Numbered from the stretch's first letter, positions 21,542-34,433 are shown. The stretch is DNA of 64,000 nt from Odiellus spinosus (GCA_963920705.1 OY987225.1:1488001-1552000), one strand, 5' to 3'. Numbers and translations: made by a program. The notes: a model not told the origin generated them from the letters alone.

Positions 21542-21865
21542 TAATAAGATCCGGTTAAAATTACTCGAAAATAATTATTTTAAAGGCTTTCTATTCGTTC
21601 CACCCCGTTTCTCGGTATTCTCCAAGTTCCATTTCTCCCCATCTAACCTCATCTAAGCTAACCCACGGATTGGATGAAATGGAACACGTCCTTTCGATGA
21701 AAAAAGTGGTTAACTAAATTAAGACATCGCGTTTGATTATTTACGAGTGAATTAAATTGATATTGGAGTTTAAAAGGTAATATTATAATTTATAATTTTT
21801 ACTAAAAACTTAGACTTCTACACGGACCTTAGCGAGAGCTCGAGCAAATTAGCTATAGCTGAGAC
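21542..21865. other. Non-coding stretch
   Basis: No gene, repeat unit or motif of note was seen here. Confidence 0.4.
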
Positions 21866-24800
21866 CAGAAGGCGATGAAACCCTCCTTTGAAGTCTACTA
21901 CTCTAATGTTCCCAGGGCTCCCAGGCCACCTATAATACCTATAATTACCTATAATTCTGAAGTGATCCTATAAAAACCTATAATTTCACTTTTTAACATG
22001 TAATACCTATTTTTTTAGGAATTTGTTCAATTTCGCTGATAAAATTCGAAAGGAATGAGCTATACAACTATAAAAATTATACTTTTGCTTGAAAAAGTGC
22101 AAATGATTGCAAAAAACCAAGCTGTGGCAGAAAGGTTTCCCCTCCTAGGTCTATTACTCTATTTTTTAGAGGTTAGGTAGACTGTCGAGAGGGGCGTGAG
22201 TAGCTAGTAGTGCCAAAGAAAGGCAGAGGGACGGGTCTAGAGGCTATAGAACCTATATTGCATTACGTGTCAGAGAAACCTACCTATTTTTACCTCCCCG
22301 ACTGAACTTTAGTTCAGGGGGAGGTTTTACACTGGTCGTGTCTGTGTGTGTGTCTCTCTCTGTGTGTGTGTCACTTCCTGTGTAACCGGATATCCTGTGT
22401 ACGCGGATATCACGTGACCTAGCTCGTAGGGCAAAAAGTCTAGAGACATTACATGCCAGCTTAACGTTCAATCCCGTACAACGGAATTACCTCCTTTAAG
22501 CGTGGCTGCCACATTGATTTGTTTCAAGTGTCGTGCAATCACATGCAACGGGACATCTCCCATTACATATTATCGCCTTCCACCATCCACATAATGGTCG
22601 AACTTCGATGCTGGACAGTTGAAGGCGATTATAGGCAACGGGACGTCTCCCACTGTTATAATCACCTCCGACCACCACGCACCAAGGTCCACATCGACCT
22701 TCCACTCTCCAAACATCGCCCCCCAAGGGTAAATTGACCGACACGTGAGCAATCAGGGTTACGATAAACGTCTGAGCATCGATAAGGTGAGATCTTCACT
22801 AGATATTTTCACAGTCAGATACTATATAAGGGTATTCGATCCGCTTATGTAGTCACCTTTTGGAAGTATAGTACAATGTAGCATTATGGCGTGATATCTT
22901 TTAGTGAATTGAAACATAATATTAATTTAAAATATAATTCAAAATATTAAAATTATTTCTCTTAATCTTATTAATAATGTAGCTGAAAATTAAATTTTAA
23001 ATTGGCGATAGTTTTGAAGATATTTAAGAAATTCTCCAAATATTTGACCGTTTAATAGCAGCTTGGGTTGACAGCACGCGCTAAGCTATTTTCCATATAG
23101 GCTTAGGCTTGCTGCAAACTCGGGGTGGATTGAAAAATCTAAGCCAATTTCTATACTAATACCAGCTTGAGTTGACATCACGCGCTAAGCTATTTTATAT
23201 ATCATTTAGTAAAAAAAGCAGAGGTATAACGGGCAGTATATGTTTTGGCTTTCTGCAAACTCGGGGTGGATTGAAGAATTTAAATAACATTATAGACCAA
23301 TTTGTATACTTTTGTTTTTTATCTTTTTTGGTTAAAAAGTAGACTAGATAGATTTTTTTTAACTTTGTATAAACATCGCTTCTCGGGGTATAAATAAGCG
23401 AGATTATCATATTTCCCACTCAATGATAACCTTGTGTAGGGCGAGGAGAGGTTCACGCTAGGCTTTCACGCTAGCGGTGTTGCCTAGTTGATTCGGCAAC
23501 GGCTCTTGGTTGCTAAGGCGGTGGTAAAACGCACCTATTATCACATATTTTGAGTAGTGTGTTTAAATAAGGCACGTACTTCTTGCAAGAACCCTTTGCA
23601 AGTACCTATTTTTCGGCGACTTGATTCGCAATTCTTAGACTGTAAGGCAAGTATGACTTTACAATAGGGAAAAAAAAAAATACGATCAAGTTGGAAATCC
23701 TACACCAAATGCTCAATTATACTTAAAATCCTAATCTTTACTTTATTTATAAATGTATTTGAGTCCCGCGACTAGGATGTGCTATAGAGTATAGACCCAG
23801 ACTTTAATAAATGGACAACTACTCAATAGCAGCCCCATTCCTACTACTAGGATAGGCTATGCTGTAATTAAGGTAGTCAAGTTCAATAAGCCGCCACACA
23901 CTTCCGGTCTGCAATTAGTTCACTAGAGTACTTATTCGATTTGCGAACTTGCTTTAAGTTGTACAAACTTCGCGCGAAGAACCAGGCCTTAAATATTTTG
24001 AAAAATATTTTAGTTAGTTTGTCGTCATATGACGTTGTTTCCCAACTTGGTGTAATTTTACTCTGGTCTGTCCTGCCTTAAAAGAATATATTTTATTCTT
24101 CACTCACAGCCTTAATCCACAAAGAAGGTTAACTTAAAAAAGGTTACTTAAAACTTTCTGTACAGACAAGTAGAGTATATGTAGACCGAGTAGCGCAAAT
24201 AAGCGAAATTTTACATCGTAATTTTTAGTTTAACCTGATATACGGAAAGCCAATGCGTTAGTTGTTTATTGATAGGTTTATTAGGGTTGTGTTGTATACT
24301 GAAGCCATGTATAGGTTCAATGTGATATAACATTTTGCCTTTTCACGTTACTTGGTCTACAAATACTCTACAACCGTCAAAATTCTGATATGGTTTTAAA
24401 AGAAGAACCTTGACCTTGTGTATTTAATCTCATATCGAGATTAAATGTTTTTCGCATCTAATTTTAATTGGTTTATCAATATGTTATTTGTATATATATT
24501 TTTTTAAGATTTTATATTTTTTAGATTAAAATAAATTTATTATTCAGGAAGATTTTGTAGAATCTAGTTCTCAGGATTACCGGTGTTGAAAATTTATTTT
24601 GCTAACGTTATCTCGATGTCTGTGTTTTCTGCCCGCTATTTGGTAGTGGTAAGATTAATATTTTTCATTTTAATTAATTGACTTATTTGGCGTTATTTGT
24701 TCGTGTAAGGGCTATTTTACATATTACCAAAGATTGCTAATTTCAGTTGTCTTAATTCTGATTTTTTTGTTTTGATACTGAATTATGGACTGGATTATTT

Positions 24801-25746
24801 ATCTTGAAATCTATGTATTAATATATCTTCTTTATTTTCCTTTTTTTCTCTAGTTAGGTTTGGTTTTAAGTAGAGACTTATTTAGGGTTGTGTTGGTATA
24901 CTGAAGAAATGCATATAGGTTCAATGTGATATAATATTTTGCCTATTGGCGTTACTTGGTCTGCAAATACTCTAGAGCCTTCAAAATTATTATATGGTTT
25001 TAAAAGAAGAACCTTGACCTTGCTTATTTTACTCGATACGCATTTATATTAAAATGAATTCATTATTCAGCAAATTTTTTTCCGACTCTGGTTCTCAAAA
25101 TTTTATTTTCAACTAAGTTTGATTCTTTTGCATTCAAATTTATCTTGATAAGAAGTATATTTTTGATCTGAATTATTGGTTTAATATATTTAGTGTTTAA
25201 TTGAGATATTATTTCTTTTTGCTTTCAATCTTCGTCTTCCACAAATGCCATAAATTTTAATATTTTAGGTAAGGTTAGGTTAGTTAACCTCACGTGGTTG
25301 TCGGGGAGTTATTATTTTGGTTTCCCAACTTGTTCGAAACTAAAAACCTATAAATTGAAATTTTTGGACCTATAAATTACCTATATTTTTGGCTTTTAAA
25401 ACCTATAATACCTATATTTTTTTTCTGGGCTATGCGCTGGGAGCCCTGTGTTCCATATAGCGCTCCTCTCTGTATGGGTAAAATTCCCAATTTTACGAGA
25501 TCGGAGGGGTCCTACTTCATACCCCCCTGTCTACGGAAAATTGGAAATTCTCTCTCTCCACATATGACGACGTTTGGTTGACGAACTCCAAGGTCGCTAG
25601 AGATATTCGCTGGACGAACTCCCGCTTCGAAAATATCTACCGTTAGGAGGCGTACGAATCGCGCTTTTTGAGACTAACCCATACAGAGTGGGGTAGACAA
25701 GACCCGGGAGTAATAGACTTCAAAGGAGGGTTTCATCGGCTTCTGG
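21866..25746. mobile_element. MITE family 2, copy 1, split by a 3.5-kb insertion
   Basis: The left end (CAGAAGGCGATGAAACCC, 21866 on) and the right end (to 25746, ending CATCGGCTTCTG) are the two halves of the 338-bp family seen uninterrupted at 33862, 34714, 58343 and 60790. The interruption at 21913-25448 is flanked by tgttcc on each side, and intact copies read 'aatgttccatat' across that point. Unlike the other copies, the outer flanks (gctgagac and gttataa) do not form a 7-bp duplication, so one flank may have been rearranged. Confidence 0.75.
21913..25448. mobile_element. 3.5-kb non-autonomous element with cagggctcccag ends
   Basis: 3536 bp with 12-bp terminal inverted repeats CAGGGCTCCCAG/CTGGGAGCCCTG and a 6-bp target duplication tgttcc (21907-21912 and 25449-25454). 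Both ends carry many 'acctata' motifs. CAGGG ends recall hAT elements, but hAT makes 8-bp duplications, so the superfamily is open. Inside: a (tg)n tract near 22340-22375; a roughly 100-bp direct duplication near 22540-22680; a duplicated 'cacgcgctaagctatttt' segment at 23075 and 23180; a direct repeat of about 160 bp at 24275-24430 and 24890-25050; and a fragment of the 16.4-kb MITE at 25265-25335. No credible coding frame. Confidence 0.7.
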
Positions 25747-28007
25747 TTATAAGGAATAATTCTGCTATATCAGTCGCTTTCAGAATCTTACACGGATAAA
25801 TCGATTTATAAATCGATTTATGAATATCGGTTTCATAATTTCAAATCGATTAAGAAATGCTAGTGAGACCGTAGATTAATTATCACCAATTATATTTTAG
25901 ATCATCTGGGATGTATAATTTTGCTCGTTTCTATAACTGCTTGGAAACGCGACTATAATTACATTTAGTAAAATTGAATTAACGTTAGATAATTCTACAA
26001 TGCTCGTCAACCGCTTTTCTTCTAAGTTACTATAGAATTTAAACCTCATTGAACGAGTTTTCTAAGTTATACTTACCGAAGTTGAAACGCGGACGATTTA
26101 GAAGTTTAAAATGATATAGACTATTCCAATCGTCAGCTTTTATAGTCAGTTATGTCCTCAATAACGAGAAAAAAAAACTGGTACCATCTGCCATGGCGTT
26201 ACATCGACCCCTAATTATATATGAAATTTTTTATCATAACAAATTACTTGTTTAGACGTATACGCTAAAGTATACGTAAATGTTATTTAGCAGAAATAAA
26301 TAGAGAGATCAGATATTAGCAACGAATGTTTCCCGTCGTCGCGAAACGGATCTAAAGACGCGAAAGTAACCAAATTGTAACCACAACGGTTACACCGTAA
26401 GCTTTTTAATTCGCCACTATGACGTATTTGCCACTAAGGGCTGTGATAGGCCAAAAATAGGAAGCTATTCTCCGCTATTTTCAACAGTATATTTTTCAAC
26501 TCGGAACGATAAGGGCTGACCTATCACCATCCTTAGGGGCAAAACGTCACCGACACTTAGAACACGTATACGTCATTATGACGCGATTGAAGGATAGCGA
26601 ATCAGAAAGCTTTCAGGAAAATAATTGATGGAATTTGTTCACTGATGAATTGAACTCGTAATAATATAATGTTGTACTTGGACCAATCAAATCAGATCTC
26701 ACCAGTTTGGCTAAATAAAATGCACGACCTTTCTGACGCCCTCAATCCAGCGCGTGTCGCTGGGATTTTAAACTGTTCGTAAGAATCATTTTTTTGCTAA
26801 TATTTCGTCTTCTATTCATTTCTGATAAATTTTAACATTTCCAACGCACTTACTCGCTAATGTCATTGGATTTGAAGGTGACCTCTATTCGAGACGCGTC
26901 TAGTAAACCATTCGCGATTACTTCAATAATTAAGCAACCCTTTTTTAACACGGTGTATAAATCCGCCGTAACTTTCAAAACATTACGTCTTTCTCGCGAA
27001 TGAAAGTTCTAAACACTTGCGTTTTTATCCCTTGCCTTCAATTCGTATTTTTCATATTCTACGCACGGATTAATCAGTAGCTACTGATTAATCCATGTTC
27101 TACGTGACTAAAACAAATTCAGATCATTTTCTCTGGCCTATTTTTCCGTTTAAACTGGTACTATTATATAAAGATCGTTTGTAATTCATTATATAAGCTC
27201 TTCGTAAAAGGTAAGAAATAATTAAAAAATGTTAATTACTTTTGAGTAATCTCTTGACCAATCAAGAAAGTCCTCCTAAATCTGAACGCTTCTATTTCTG
27301 AACACTTTCATTTAAAAATGGGTAACTTAATTTTTTGTCGTAATCTATTCATACTCCTTGTAGTATTGTAATAATACTTAATAATTAATATTAATATTAT
27401 TATTGGATTGGGTCTGTTTAAACGATGAGAAATCAGACTCTGAATCGACATCAGTTTCCGTGTAATGGAAGCTCTCTAACTGGACGCTCTATTTTTGCCT
27501 CAATTTTTCCTCTTGGAAAACCATTAGTGTTAAAACAATGCTATGGTGTTTGGGTATCTTTAGAAGAATCAGTTTAAAGCTCATCTTAGATTTTAAGCCA
27601 CGGTGTGTAGGGAAAATAAAGCTATAAAATGATCAGAACTTTTTGTTGATGGAGTAGCGACAACCCCACCTGTCGCTTCCTCTAGTAACTATGGAAAAAT
27701 TTACACCATTCTTATCGCCAAGTCTGGCCATAAATAATTGAAGATATAATTCTTCAAAGAACTCTTTAATTAAAATAGGATTTTATAAGTATAGTCGGTT
27801 ATGTCGAAGTCAGTGATTTGAAGACCTCTATCTCTATTGGCTTACGTTTAGAAATGATGTAACCTTAGTTTTCCCACGCTGCAAACACGAGGTAGAATTG
27901 ACTATATTATAAAGATAATATAATCTTTGCGTAATTGTTATTCATTTCTAAGGAAGCCGTCTCTGTTTATAGTCTTACTCGAGATCTGACACGTTTGTAA
28001 ATGTATA
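25747..28007. other. Non-coding stretch with a promoter-like block and a palindrome
   Basis: 26000-26310 is the second copy of the TATA-bearing block at 15830-16125. 27067-27094 is a perfect 28-bp palindrome with half-site GGATTAATCAGTAG. 27270-27330 is an inverted partner of about 15535-15590. A 26-codon frame at 27000 begins with a hydrophobic, signal-like stretch but hits a stop without a splice donor. I see no gene. Confidence 0.45.
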
Positions 28008-28599
28008 CAGGGTGTTTTAGAAAGGTCTGGAAAAAATGAAGGGGGTTTTTCGTGGGGGTCAGACTGAGTGAAAAAGTTTTATGAACCTTTAGTCTCACGC
28101 GCTGCGTTGCGTAGTTATGAGCCCTCAAAAATACGAAAAACGAACGAAAGGTGTAGGTAAGATTGTGCCTTTGACCATTATTGTTTTTCTATTTAATTGT
28201 GCATAAGCTAATAGATAAATAAATAAAAGGGAGGAGTCCTTTTTCGTAAGTTGAGCGTCGACGTCACCCGTGACGTTTCTTGTACAGAAAGATGGCGCCC
28301 GCAGTCAGAATGACAAAATTCTAGAGATCTCTAGTTTTACTCTCAAGCTTAACGCCTGCGCTCTTTTTACATCCGGAACTCTAGGGGATGAGTGACGTCT
28401 ACAGTGACGCGGCCGATAAACTAACAAGTTGATCAAGCCGAACTGAGCTTTTTTATCTATTATCGAGAGATAAGTGAAACAGGGTATTTATTAACTAAAG
28501 AAAGCGTATCAACATGTTTGGGAGTGTGCAATCATAAACTTTGGTCAGAAGTACTTGAACTCAAACTGTGGTTTCGGGTGTTGAAAATGGAATTTTACA

Positions 28600-29545
28600 A
28601 GACACCATTATTAATTACCATAACTATCAATTGTTTAATAATCGGAATCAGTAGTATTTACACACATGAGCCCGTCTAATAAATGATTGTCTAACTCGTT
28701 CGAAGATCCCTGGTGTGTTGCGTATGGTTTCGCAGGCATCAATAATCCTTTGACGTAGATCTTCCACGTCACGCACTTTACTAACATAAACAAAAGTCCT
28801 TAAGGTGGCCCCAAAGAAAGAAATAACAAGGGTTTAGGTCCGTAGATCTGGCTGGCCACGCAACCGTTCCGCCACGACCAATCCACCTCAAATGTTTCAT
28901 TAAGGAAGGTCCTAACTAGGAGAGAAAAATGAGGTGGTGTACCGTCGTGCATAAACCACATGTCTCGTCTCAAGGCCAACGGTACGTCTTCAAGAAGCTC
29001 AAACAGATTGTCTTGAAGAAACGGGAGATATGCCTCACCATTAAGCCTTGGCTACAAAATGAATGGTCCAATTAAATGGTCACCAACAATTCCGCCCCAG
29101 ACATTTAAGCTGAATTGAACTTGGTGAGCCCTAACACTTGTAGCGTGGGGGTTTTGTTGCGCCCACTGATGCCTGTTGTGCATGTTCAATATGCCATCAC
29201 GCGAAAAATTGGCCTCATCCGTAACTTGAGTAAGTTGATGTCTTGATGTTGAGCAATAAACCACTGACAAAAGTCCAGTCTTCTCGGGTAATCCGTTTCG
29301 TTAAGGGCTTGGACCTTCTGTAGATGGTAAGGGTGAAACTGATTTCCTCGGAGTATTCACCAGATAAGAACGTGACTTAATCAAAATTGGCGTTCAACTC
29401 GCCTAGTGCTTGTTCCTGGATCTTCGTCGAAAATGGTGAGTACTTGTTCCTCCACCTCTTCAGGAACGTCTGGAGCTACAGCACCTCGCCCCGCCGGTTG
29501 GACATGTCCACCTTCCCTCAAACGTCTGTCGACAGTTTGGATAGT
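28600..29545 (-). pseudogene. Mariner transposase pseudogene, minus-strand copy
   Basis: From 29545 downward the conceptual protein shows the tail of the helix-turn-helix region (ending TRRVERQF), the linker with HPYHLQKVQAL and FCQWF, the first catalytic aspartate in TDEANF, then FMHDG with the second. Stops and shifts break it: a stop just after GPFIL near 29052, and frame loss in the region of the third aspartate. Family proteins are about 340 residues. It cannot be active. In a live element it would cut and paste DNA at TA sites. Confidence 0.75.
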
Positions 29546-29561
29546 TTGTTGATTACGGAGA

Positions 29562-30283
29562 AGACTGGACTTTTGTCAGTGGTTTATCGCTCAACATCAA
29601 GACATCAACTTACCCCAAAATCTTTTGATACGTATAGGCCATTTTTCCCCTGACGGCATATTGAACATGCACAACAGGCGAAACAAAACCCCCTCGCTAC
29701 AAGTGTTAGGGCTCACCAAGTTCAATTCAGCTTAAACGTCTGGTGCGGAGTTGTTGGTGAACATTTAATTGGACCATTCATTTTGTAGCCAAGGCTTAAT
29801 GGTGAGGCATATCTCCCGTTTCTTCAAGACAATCTGTTAGAGCTTCTTGAAGACGTACCATTGGCCTTGAGACGAGACATGTGTTTTATGCACGACGGTG
29901 CACCACCTCATTTTTCTCTCCTAGTTAGGGCCTTCCTTAATGAAACATTCCCTTTGAGGTGGATTGGTCGTGGCGGAACGGTTGCGTGGCCAGCCAGATC
30001 TCCGGACCTAAACCCTTGTGATTTCTTTCTTTGGGGCCACCTTAAGGACTTAGTTTATGTTAGTGAAGTGCGTGACGTGGAAGATCTACGTCAAAGGATT
30101 ATTAATGCCTGCGAAACCATACGCAACACACCAGGGATCTTCGAACGAGTTAGACAATCATTTATTAGACGGACTCAAGTGTGTATCAACGCTGACGGAA
30201 TGCATTTCGAGCAATTTTTCGAAATACTTCTGGTTCCGATTATTAAACAATTGATAATTATGGTAGTTAATGGTGTCTTGTAA
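29562..30283 (+). pseudogene. Mariner transposase pseudogene, plus-strand copy (DD41D)
   Basis: Only the catalytic half is present. The open part (29861-30283, 140 residues) keeps FMHDGAPPHF, then SPDLNPCDFFLWG. Counting from the aspartate of HDG to that of PCDFF gives 41 intervening residues, i.e. DD41D spacing, as in the rosa-type mariners. The C-terminal region (IRNTPGIFERVRQSF) is the form common in ant and beetle genomes. The first aspartate region is destroyed by shifts around 29600-29700, and the DNA-binding part is absent. Confidence 0.8.
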
Positions 30284-30754
30284 AATTCCCTTTTCAACAC
30301 CCGAAACACACGTAATAAACCACAGTTTGAGTTCAAGTACTTCTGACCAAAGTTAATGATTGCACACTCCTAAACATGTTGATACGCTTTTTTTAGTAAA
30401 TAAACACCTTGTTTAACTTATCTCTCGATAATTAGCTTATGCACAATTAAATTGAAATACAATAATAGTCAAAGGCACAATCTTACCTACACCTTTCGGT
30501 CGTTTTTCTTATTTTTGAGGACTATTTTCAAGGGCTCATAACTACGCAACGGAGCGCGTGAGACTAAAGGTTCATAAACCTTTTTCACTCAGTCTGACCC
30601 CACGAAAAACCTCCTTCATTTTTTCCAGACCTTTCAGAAACACCCTGCATATGTATAAGGCGTTAGAGATGATGTATGGATCGAAGATGAATGAGTGAAA
30701 CTGTCGAAAATGGATTAAATTTCGGAGACTTGTGTACATATTTCAAAGTCTACT

Positions 30755-32785
30755 GTAAATAGAAATCGAAGAAAAAACCAAAAACGACCCCTATGTTGAA
30801 ATGGGCATAACCTTTCTCTACTGTCACCAAGGCTTAAACCGATAGCATCATAAGAAGACATTCCTTAGATCAATTTAAAATAATAAAATTGACATGAGCC
30901 ACTCGTTAAAGATTATTCCGCCACTGATAGAAATCGAGAAAAAAATCCAAAAATGACCCCTATCTTAAAAGGGCCGTAACTTTTCTCTACTATCACCTAG
31001 GCGTAAACCGATAGCACCATTAGAAATTAGACATTCCCTAGATTAATTTAAAATAATAAAATTAACATGAGCCACTCGTTAAAGATTATTCCGCCACTGA
31101 TAGAAATCGAGAAAAAAATCCAAAAATGACCCCTATCTTAAAAGGGCCGTAACTTTTCTCTACTATCACCTAGGCGTAAACCGATAGCACCATTAGAAAT
31201 TATACATTTCCTAGATTATTTTAAAATAATAAAACTGACATGAGCCACTCGTTAAAGATTATTCCGCCACTGATAGAAATCGAGAAAAAATCCAAAAATG
31301 ACCCTTATCTTAAAATGGCCGTAACTTTTCTCTACTATCACCTAGGCGTAAACCGATAGCACCATTAGAAATTAGACATTCCCTAGATTAATTTAAAATA
31401 ATAAAACTGACATGAGCCACTCGTTAAAGATCATTCCGCCACTGATAGAAATCGAGCAAAAATCCAAAAATGACCCCTATATTAAAATGGCCGTAACTTT
31501 TCTCTACTATCACCTAGGCGTAAACCGATAGCACCATTAGAAATTATACATTTCCTAGATTATTTTAAAATAATAAAACTGACATGAGCCACTCGTTAAA
31601 GATTATTCCGCCACTGATAGAAATCGAGAAAAAAATCCAAAAATGACCCCTATCTTAAAAGGGCCGTAACTTTTCTCTACTATCACCTAGGCGTAAACCG
31701 ATAGCACCATTAGAAATTAGACATTCCCTAGATTAATTTAAAATAATAAAATTAACATGAGCCACTCGTTAAAGATTATTCCGCCACTAATAGAAATCGC
31801 GAAAAAAATCCAAAAATGACCCTTATCTTAAAAGGGCCGTAACTTTTCTCTACTATCACCTAGGCGTAAACCGATAGCACCATTAGAAATTATACATTCC
31901 CTAGATTAATTTAAAATAATAAAATTAACATGAGCCACTCGTTAAAGATTATTCCGCCACTGATAGAAATCGAGAAAAAAATCCAAAAATGACCCCTATC
32001 TTAAAAGGGCCGTAACTTTTCTCTACTATCACCTAGGCGTAAACCGATAGCACCATTAGAAATTATACATTTCCTAGATTATTTTAAAATAATAAAACTG
32101 ACATGAGCCACTCGTTAAAGATTATTCCGCCACTGATAGAAATCGAGCAAAAATCCAAAAATGACCCCTATATTAAAATGGCCGTAACTTTTCTCTACTA
32201 TCACCTAGGCGTAAACCGATAGCACCATTAGAAATTATACATTCCCTAGATTAATTTAAAATAATAAAATTAACATGAGCCACTCGTTAAAGATTATTCC
32301 GCCACTGATAGAAATCGAGAAAAAAATCCAAAAATGACCCTTATCTTAAAATGGCCGTAACTTTTCTCTACTATCACCTAGGCGTAAACCGATAGCACCA
32401 TTAGAAATTAGACATTCCCTAGATTAATTTAAAATAATAAAATTGACATGAGCCACTCGTTAAAGATTATTCCGCCACTGATAGAAATCGAGCAAAAATC
32501 CAAAAATGACCCCTATCTTAAAAGGGCCGTAACTTTTCTCTACTATCACCTAGGCGTAAACCGATAGCACCATTAGAAATTAGACATTCCCTAGATTAAT
32601 TTAAAATAATAAAATTAACATGAGCCACTCGTTAAAGATTATTCCGCCACTGATAAAAATCGAGAAAAAAATCCAAAAATGACCCCTATCTTAAAAGGGC
32701 CGTAACTTTTCTCTACTAACACCTAGGCGTAAACCGATAGCACCATTAGAAAGAAGACATTCCCTAGATTACTTCAAAATAATAA
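30755..32785. repeat. ~172-bp satellite, about 12 units
   Basis: Period 172-173 bp. Each unit contains 'gggccgtaacttttctctac', 'cacctaggcgtaaaccgata' and 'catgagccactcgttaaag'. The first unit is the most diverged; the others differ at few sites. It starts about 100 bp after the mariner pair. Confidence 0.93.
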
Positions 32786-33560
32786 AATATTACCTCGAAT
32801 TGGAAATTTTGATCCATTGTGGAATTTTCTCGAATTGGATTTGTAATTAGCACTTAGGTTATTCTTCTGTTTTTCATTTTCGTCTCCAATGTTCTTACAA
32901 CATAATGGAATGTTTTTTTTCCAATTACGAGTAAATGGTAGAGAGACTCTAATCAAATATTTATTTTCCCGTCATGCATTGCTGGTAGACAGAATTGAAC
33001 TTTTTTTTGTGTTAAATTAAAGTTTGTCTATATATCTTTTTTATCCACTTTTTATCGCTCCTTTGTTATTTTAAGAGTCCATTTGTCCCGATGAAACAAG
33101 TCATAAATGTAAAGAATCGGAAGAAAAGAAAGTCCTTTGGCAGCTTCTTGTATTTCACAGCTTTTTCCTTTCGACCCTTTGCTTCGAGGGAAATGAATTT
33201 AATATAGTCGACATATTCTTGTTAACGTATAGCCGAATGTAAGGCAAACGTATGCGAGTTATTCATTCGCCGATAAGAAACATTTGAAAACCTAAGTTTC
33301 TTCGTGGATTTTAACCCAATTTGAGATCTCGAAGCTAGAATTATTTAGTCGCTGTTCCTTCCAATTTAGATGAAAAAATTTAATTATTATATTTCATTCT
33401 ACACGCATTTCGAGAAACAAGATATTTTTCTCTCCGCATTATCCGTTCGAATAAACGCGTAATTTGTTTATTAATTAAAATTTTATCTCCGGGTCTAATT
33501 CGTATCCAGCATTTGATACGAGTCTGTTTATATAATTTGTGGTTTTGACACTCTTTATCC
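32786..33560. other. Non-coding stretch
   Basis: No gene or repeat recognised between the satellite and the first block of the IR-associated repeats. Confidence 0.4.
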
Positions 33561-34433
33561 TTTAATACTGACTTAAAGGAGGTGGGCTAATGGGATTCAT
33601 GATCCCAGGCCCCACAAAATGTCTAGCGGCGATTTGGTTGGCTCCTTTCACCTACGCGTTTCGTCACAACGAAGTCAACCAATCGCCGTTGTTTATTTAA
33701 ACGCGATCGGTAGAAAAGGTTTGACATTGTCATTTTAATATTAAATGCGTTTTAGTTTGAAACATTGCTAGAATCTGAAAAGAGTAATGGATAGAAAATA
33801 TCCTCCCCTAGCAGGCTTAAATATTTCCAACGCAAAACCTTTATTCTTTGTCGAATTTAACCAGGAGCCGATGAAACCCTCCTTTGAAGTCTATTACTCC
33901 CGGGTCTTGTCAGTCCCTCTCTGTATGGGTTAGTTTCAAAAAGCGCGATTCGTACGCCTCCTAACGGTAGATATTTTCGGAGCGGGATTTCGTCGAGCGA
34001 ATATCTCTAGCAGCCTCGGAGTTCGTCAAAAAAACGTCGTCGTTTGTTGAGAGAGAGAATTTCCAATTTTGCGTAGACAGGGGGGTATGAAGTAGGACCC
34101 CTCCGATCTCTTAAAATTGGGAATTTTACCCATACAGAGGAGTGATATATGGAACATTAGAGTAGTAGACTTCAAAGGAGGGTTTCATCGGCTTCTGGTT
34201 TAACTCTAAGCAAAATTGGATCGAATAATATTTTATCAGACCCACATTCTAACGTAAAACATTTAATTTTAATGGTAATTAAAAGTTACAAGGTAGCTTA
34301 CAATACTTTAATTAACAACAATTAACATTTAACAATTAACATTTAACACTTAACATTTAAGGTTACAAATAATTAGTATATCAGCCACCATTATTTATGT
34401 TTTTCGGCGATTCCAAACATCGATTATGAATAT
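33561..34433. repeat. IR-array flanking block, leftmost copy
   Basis: Related to 45600-46080, 52975-53420 and 53540-53960. It includes a short inverted motif (TTGGTTGGCT...AGTCAACCAA, 33634-33686), then 'gcgatcggtagaaaaggtt', 'aacgtaaaacatttaatttt' and 'gcgattccaaacatcgatta'. It marks the edge of the tandemly duplicated region. A MITE (33862-34197) interrupts it. Confidence 0.7.
33862..34197. mobile_element. MITE family 2, copy 2
   Basis: 336 bp, ends CAGGAGCCGATG...CATCGGCTTCTG, flanked by atttaac/gtttaac (6 of 7 match). The duplicated blocks at 45.9 kb and 53.3 kb read 'gaatttaactctaa' here without it, i.e. empty sites. Inside the ~39-bp terminal repeats there is a second inverted pair (acccatacagag). 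Confidence 0.88.

Larger units (their letters stand above)
28008..30649. mobile_element. Two mariner-type remnants joined head to head
   Basis: The left arm (28008-29293) is the inverted copy of the right arm (29551-30649). The ends are CAGGGTGTTTTAGAAAGGTC and its near complement. The central 29294-29550 belongs to the left, minus-strand copy and holds its N-terminal part; the right copy lacks this. So one copy of about 1.5 kb and one 5'-truncated copy share the 5' junction. The flanks read TATA on the left and 'catatg' on the right, consistent with a TA target that has since mutated. Confidence 0.82.

Noticed and set aside
22496-22752. Overlapping frames of 60-82 codons on both strands
   Set aside because: They lie in an internal ~100-bp direct duplication of a non-autonomous element, with no recognisable motif.
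27000-27080. 26-codon frame starting MKVL with a hydrophobic stretch, downstream of a TATA-like sequence
   Set aside because: Ends at a stop with no splice donor and no cysteine-rich or other partner exon.
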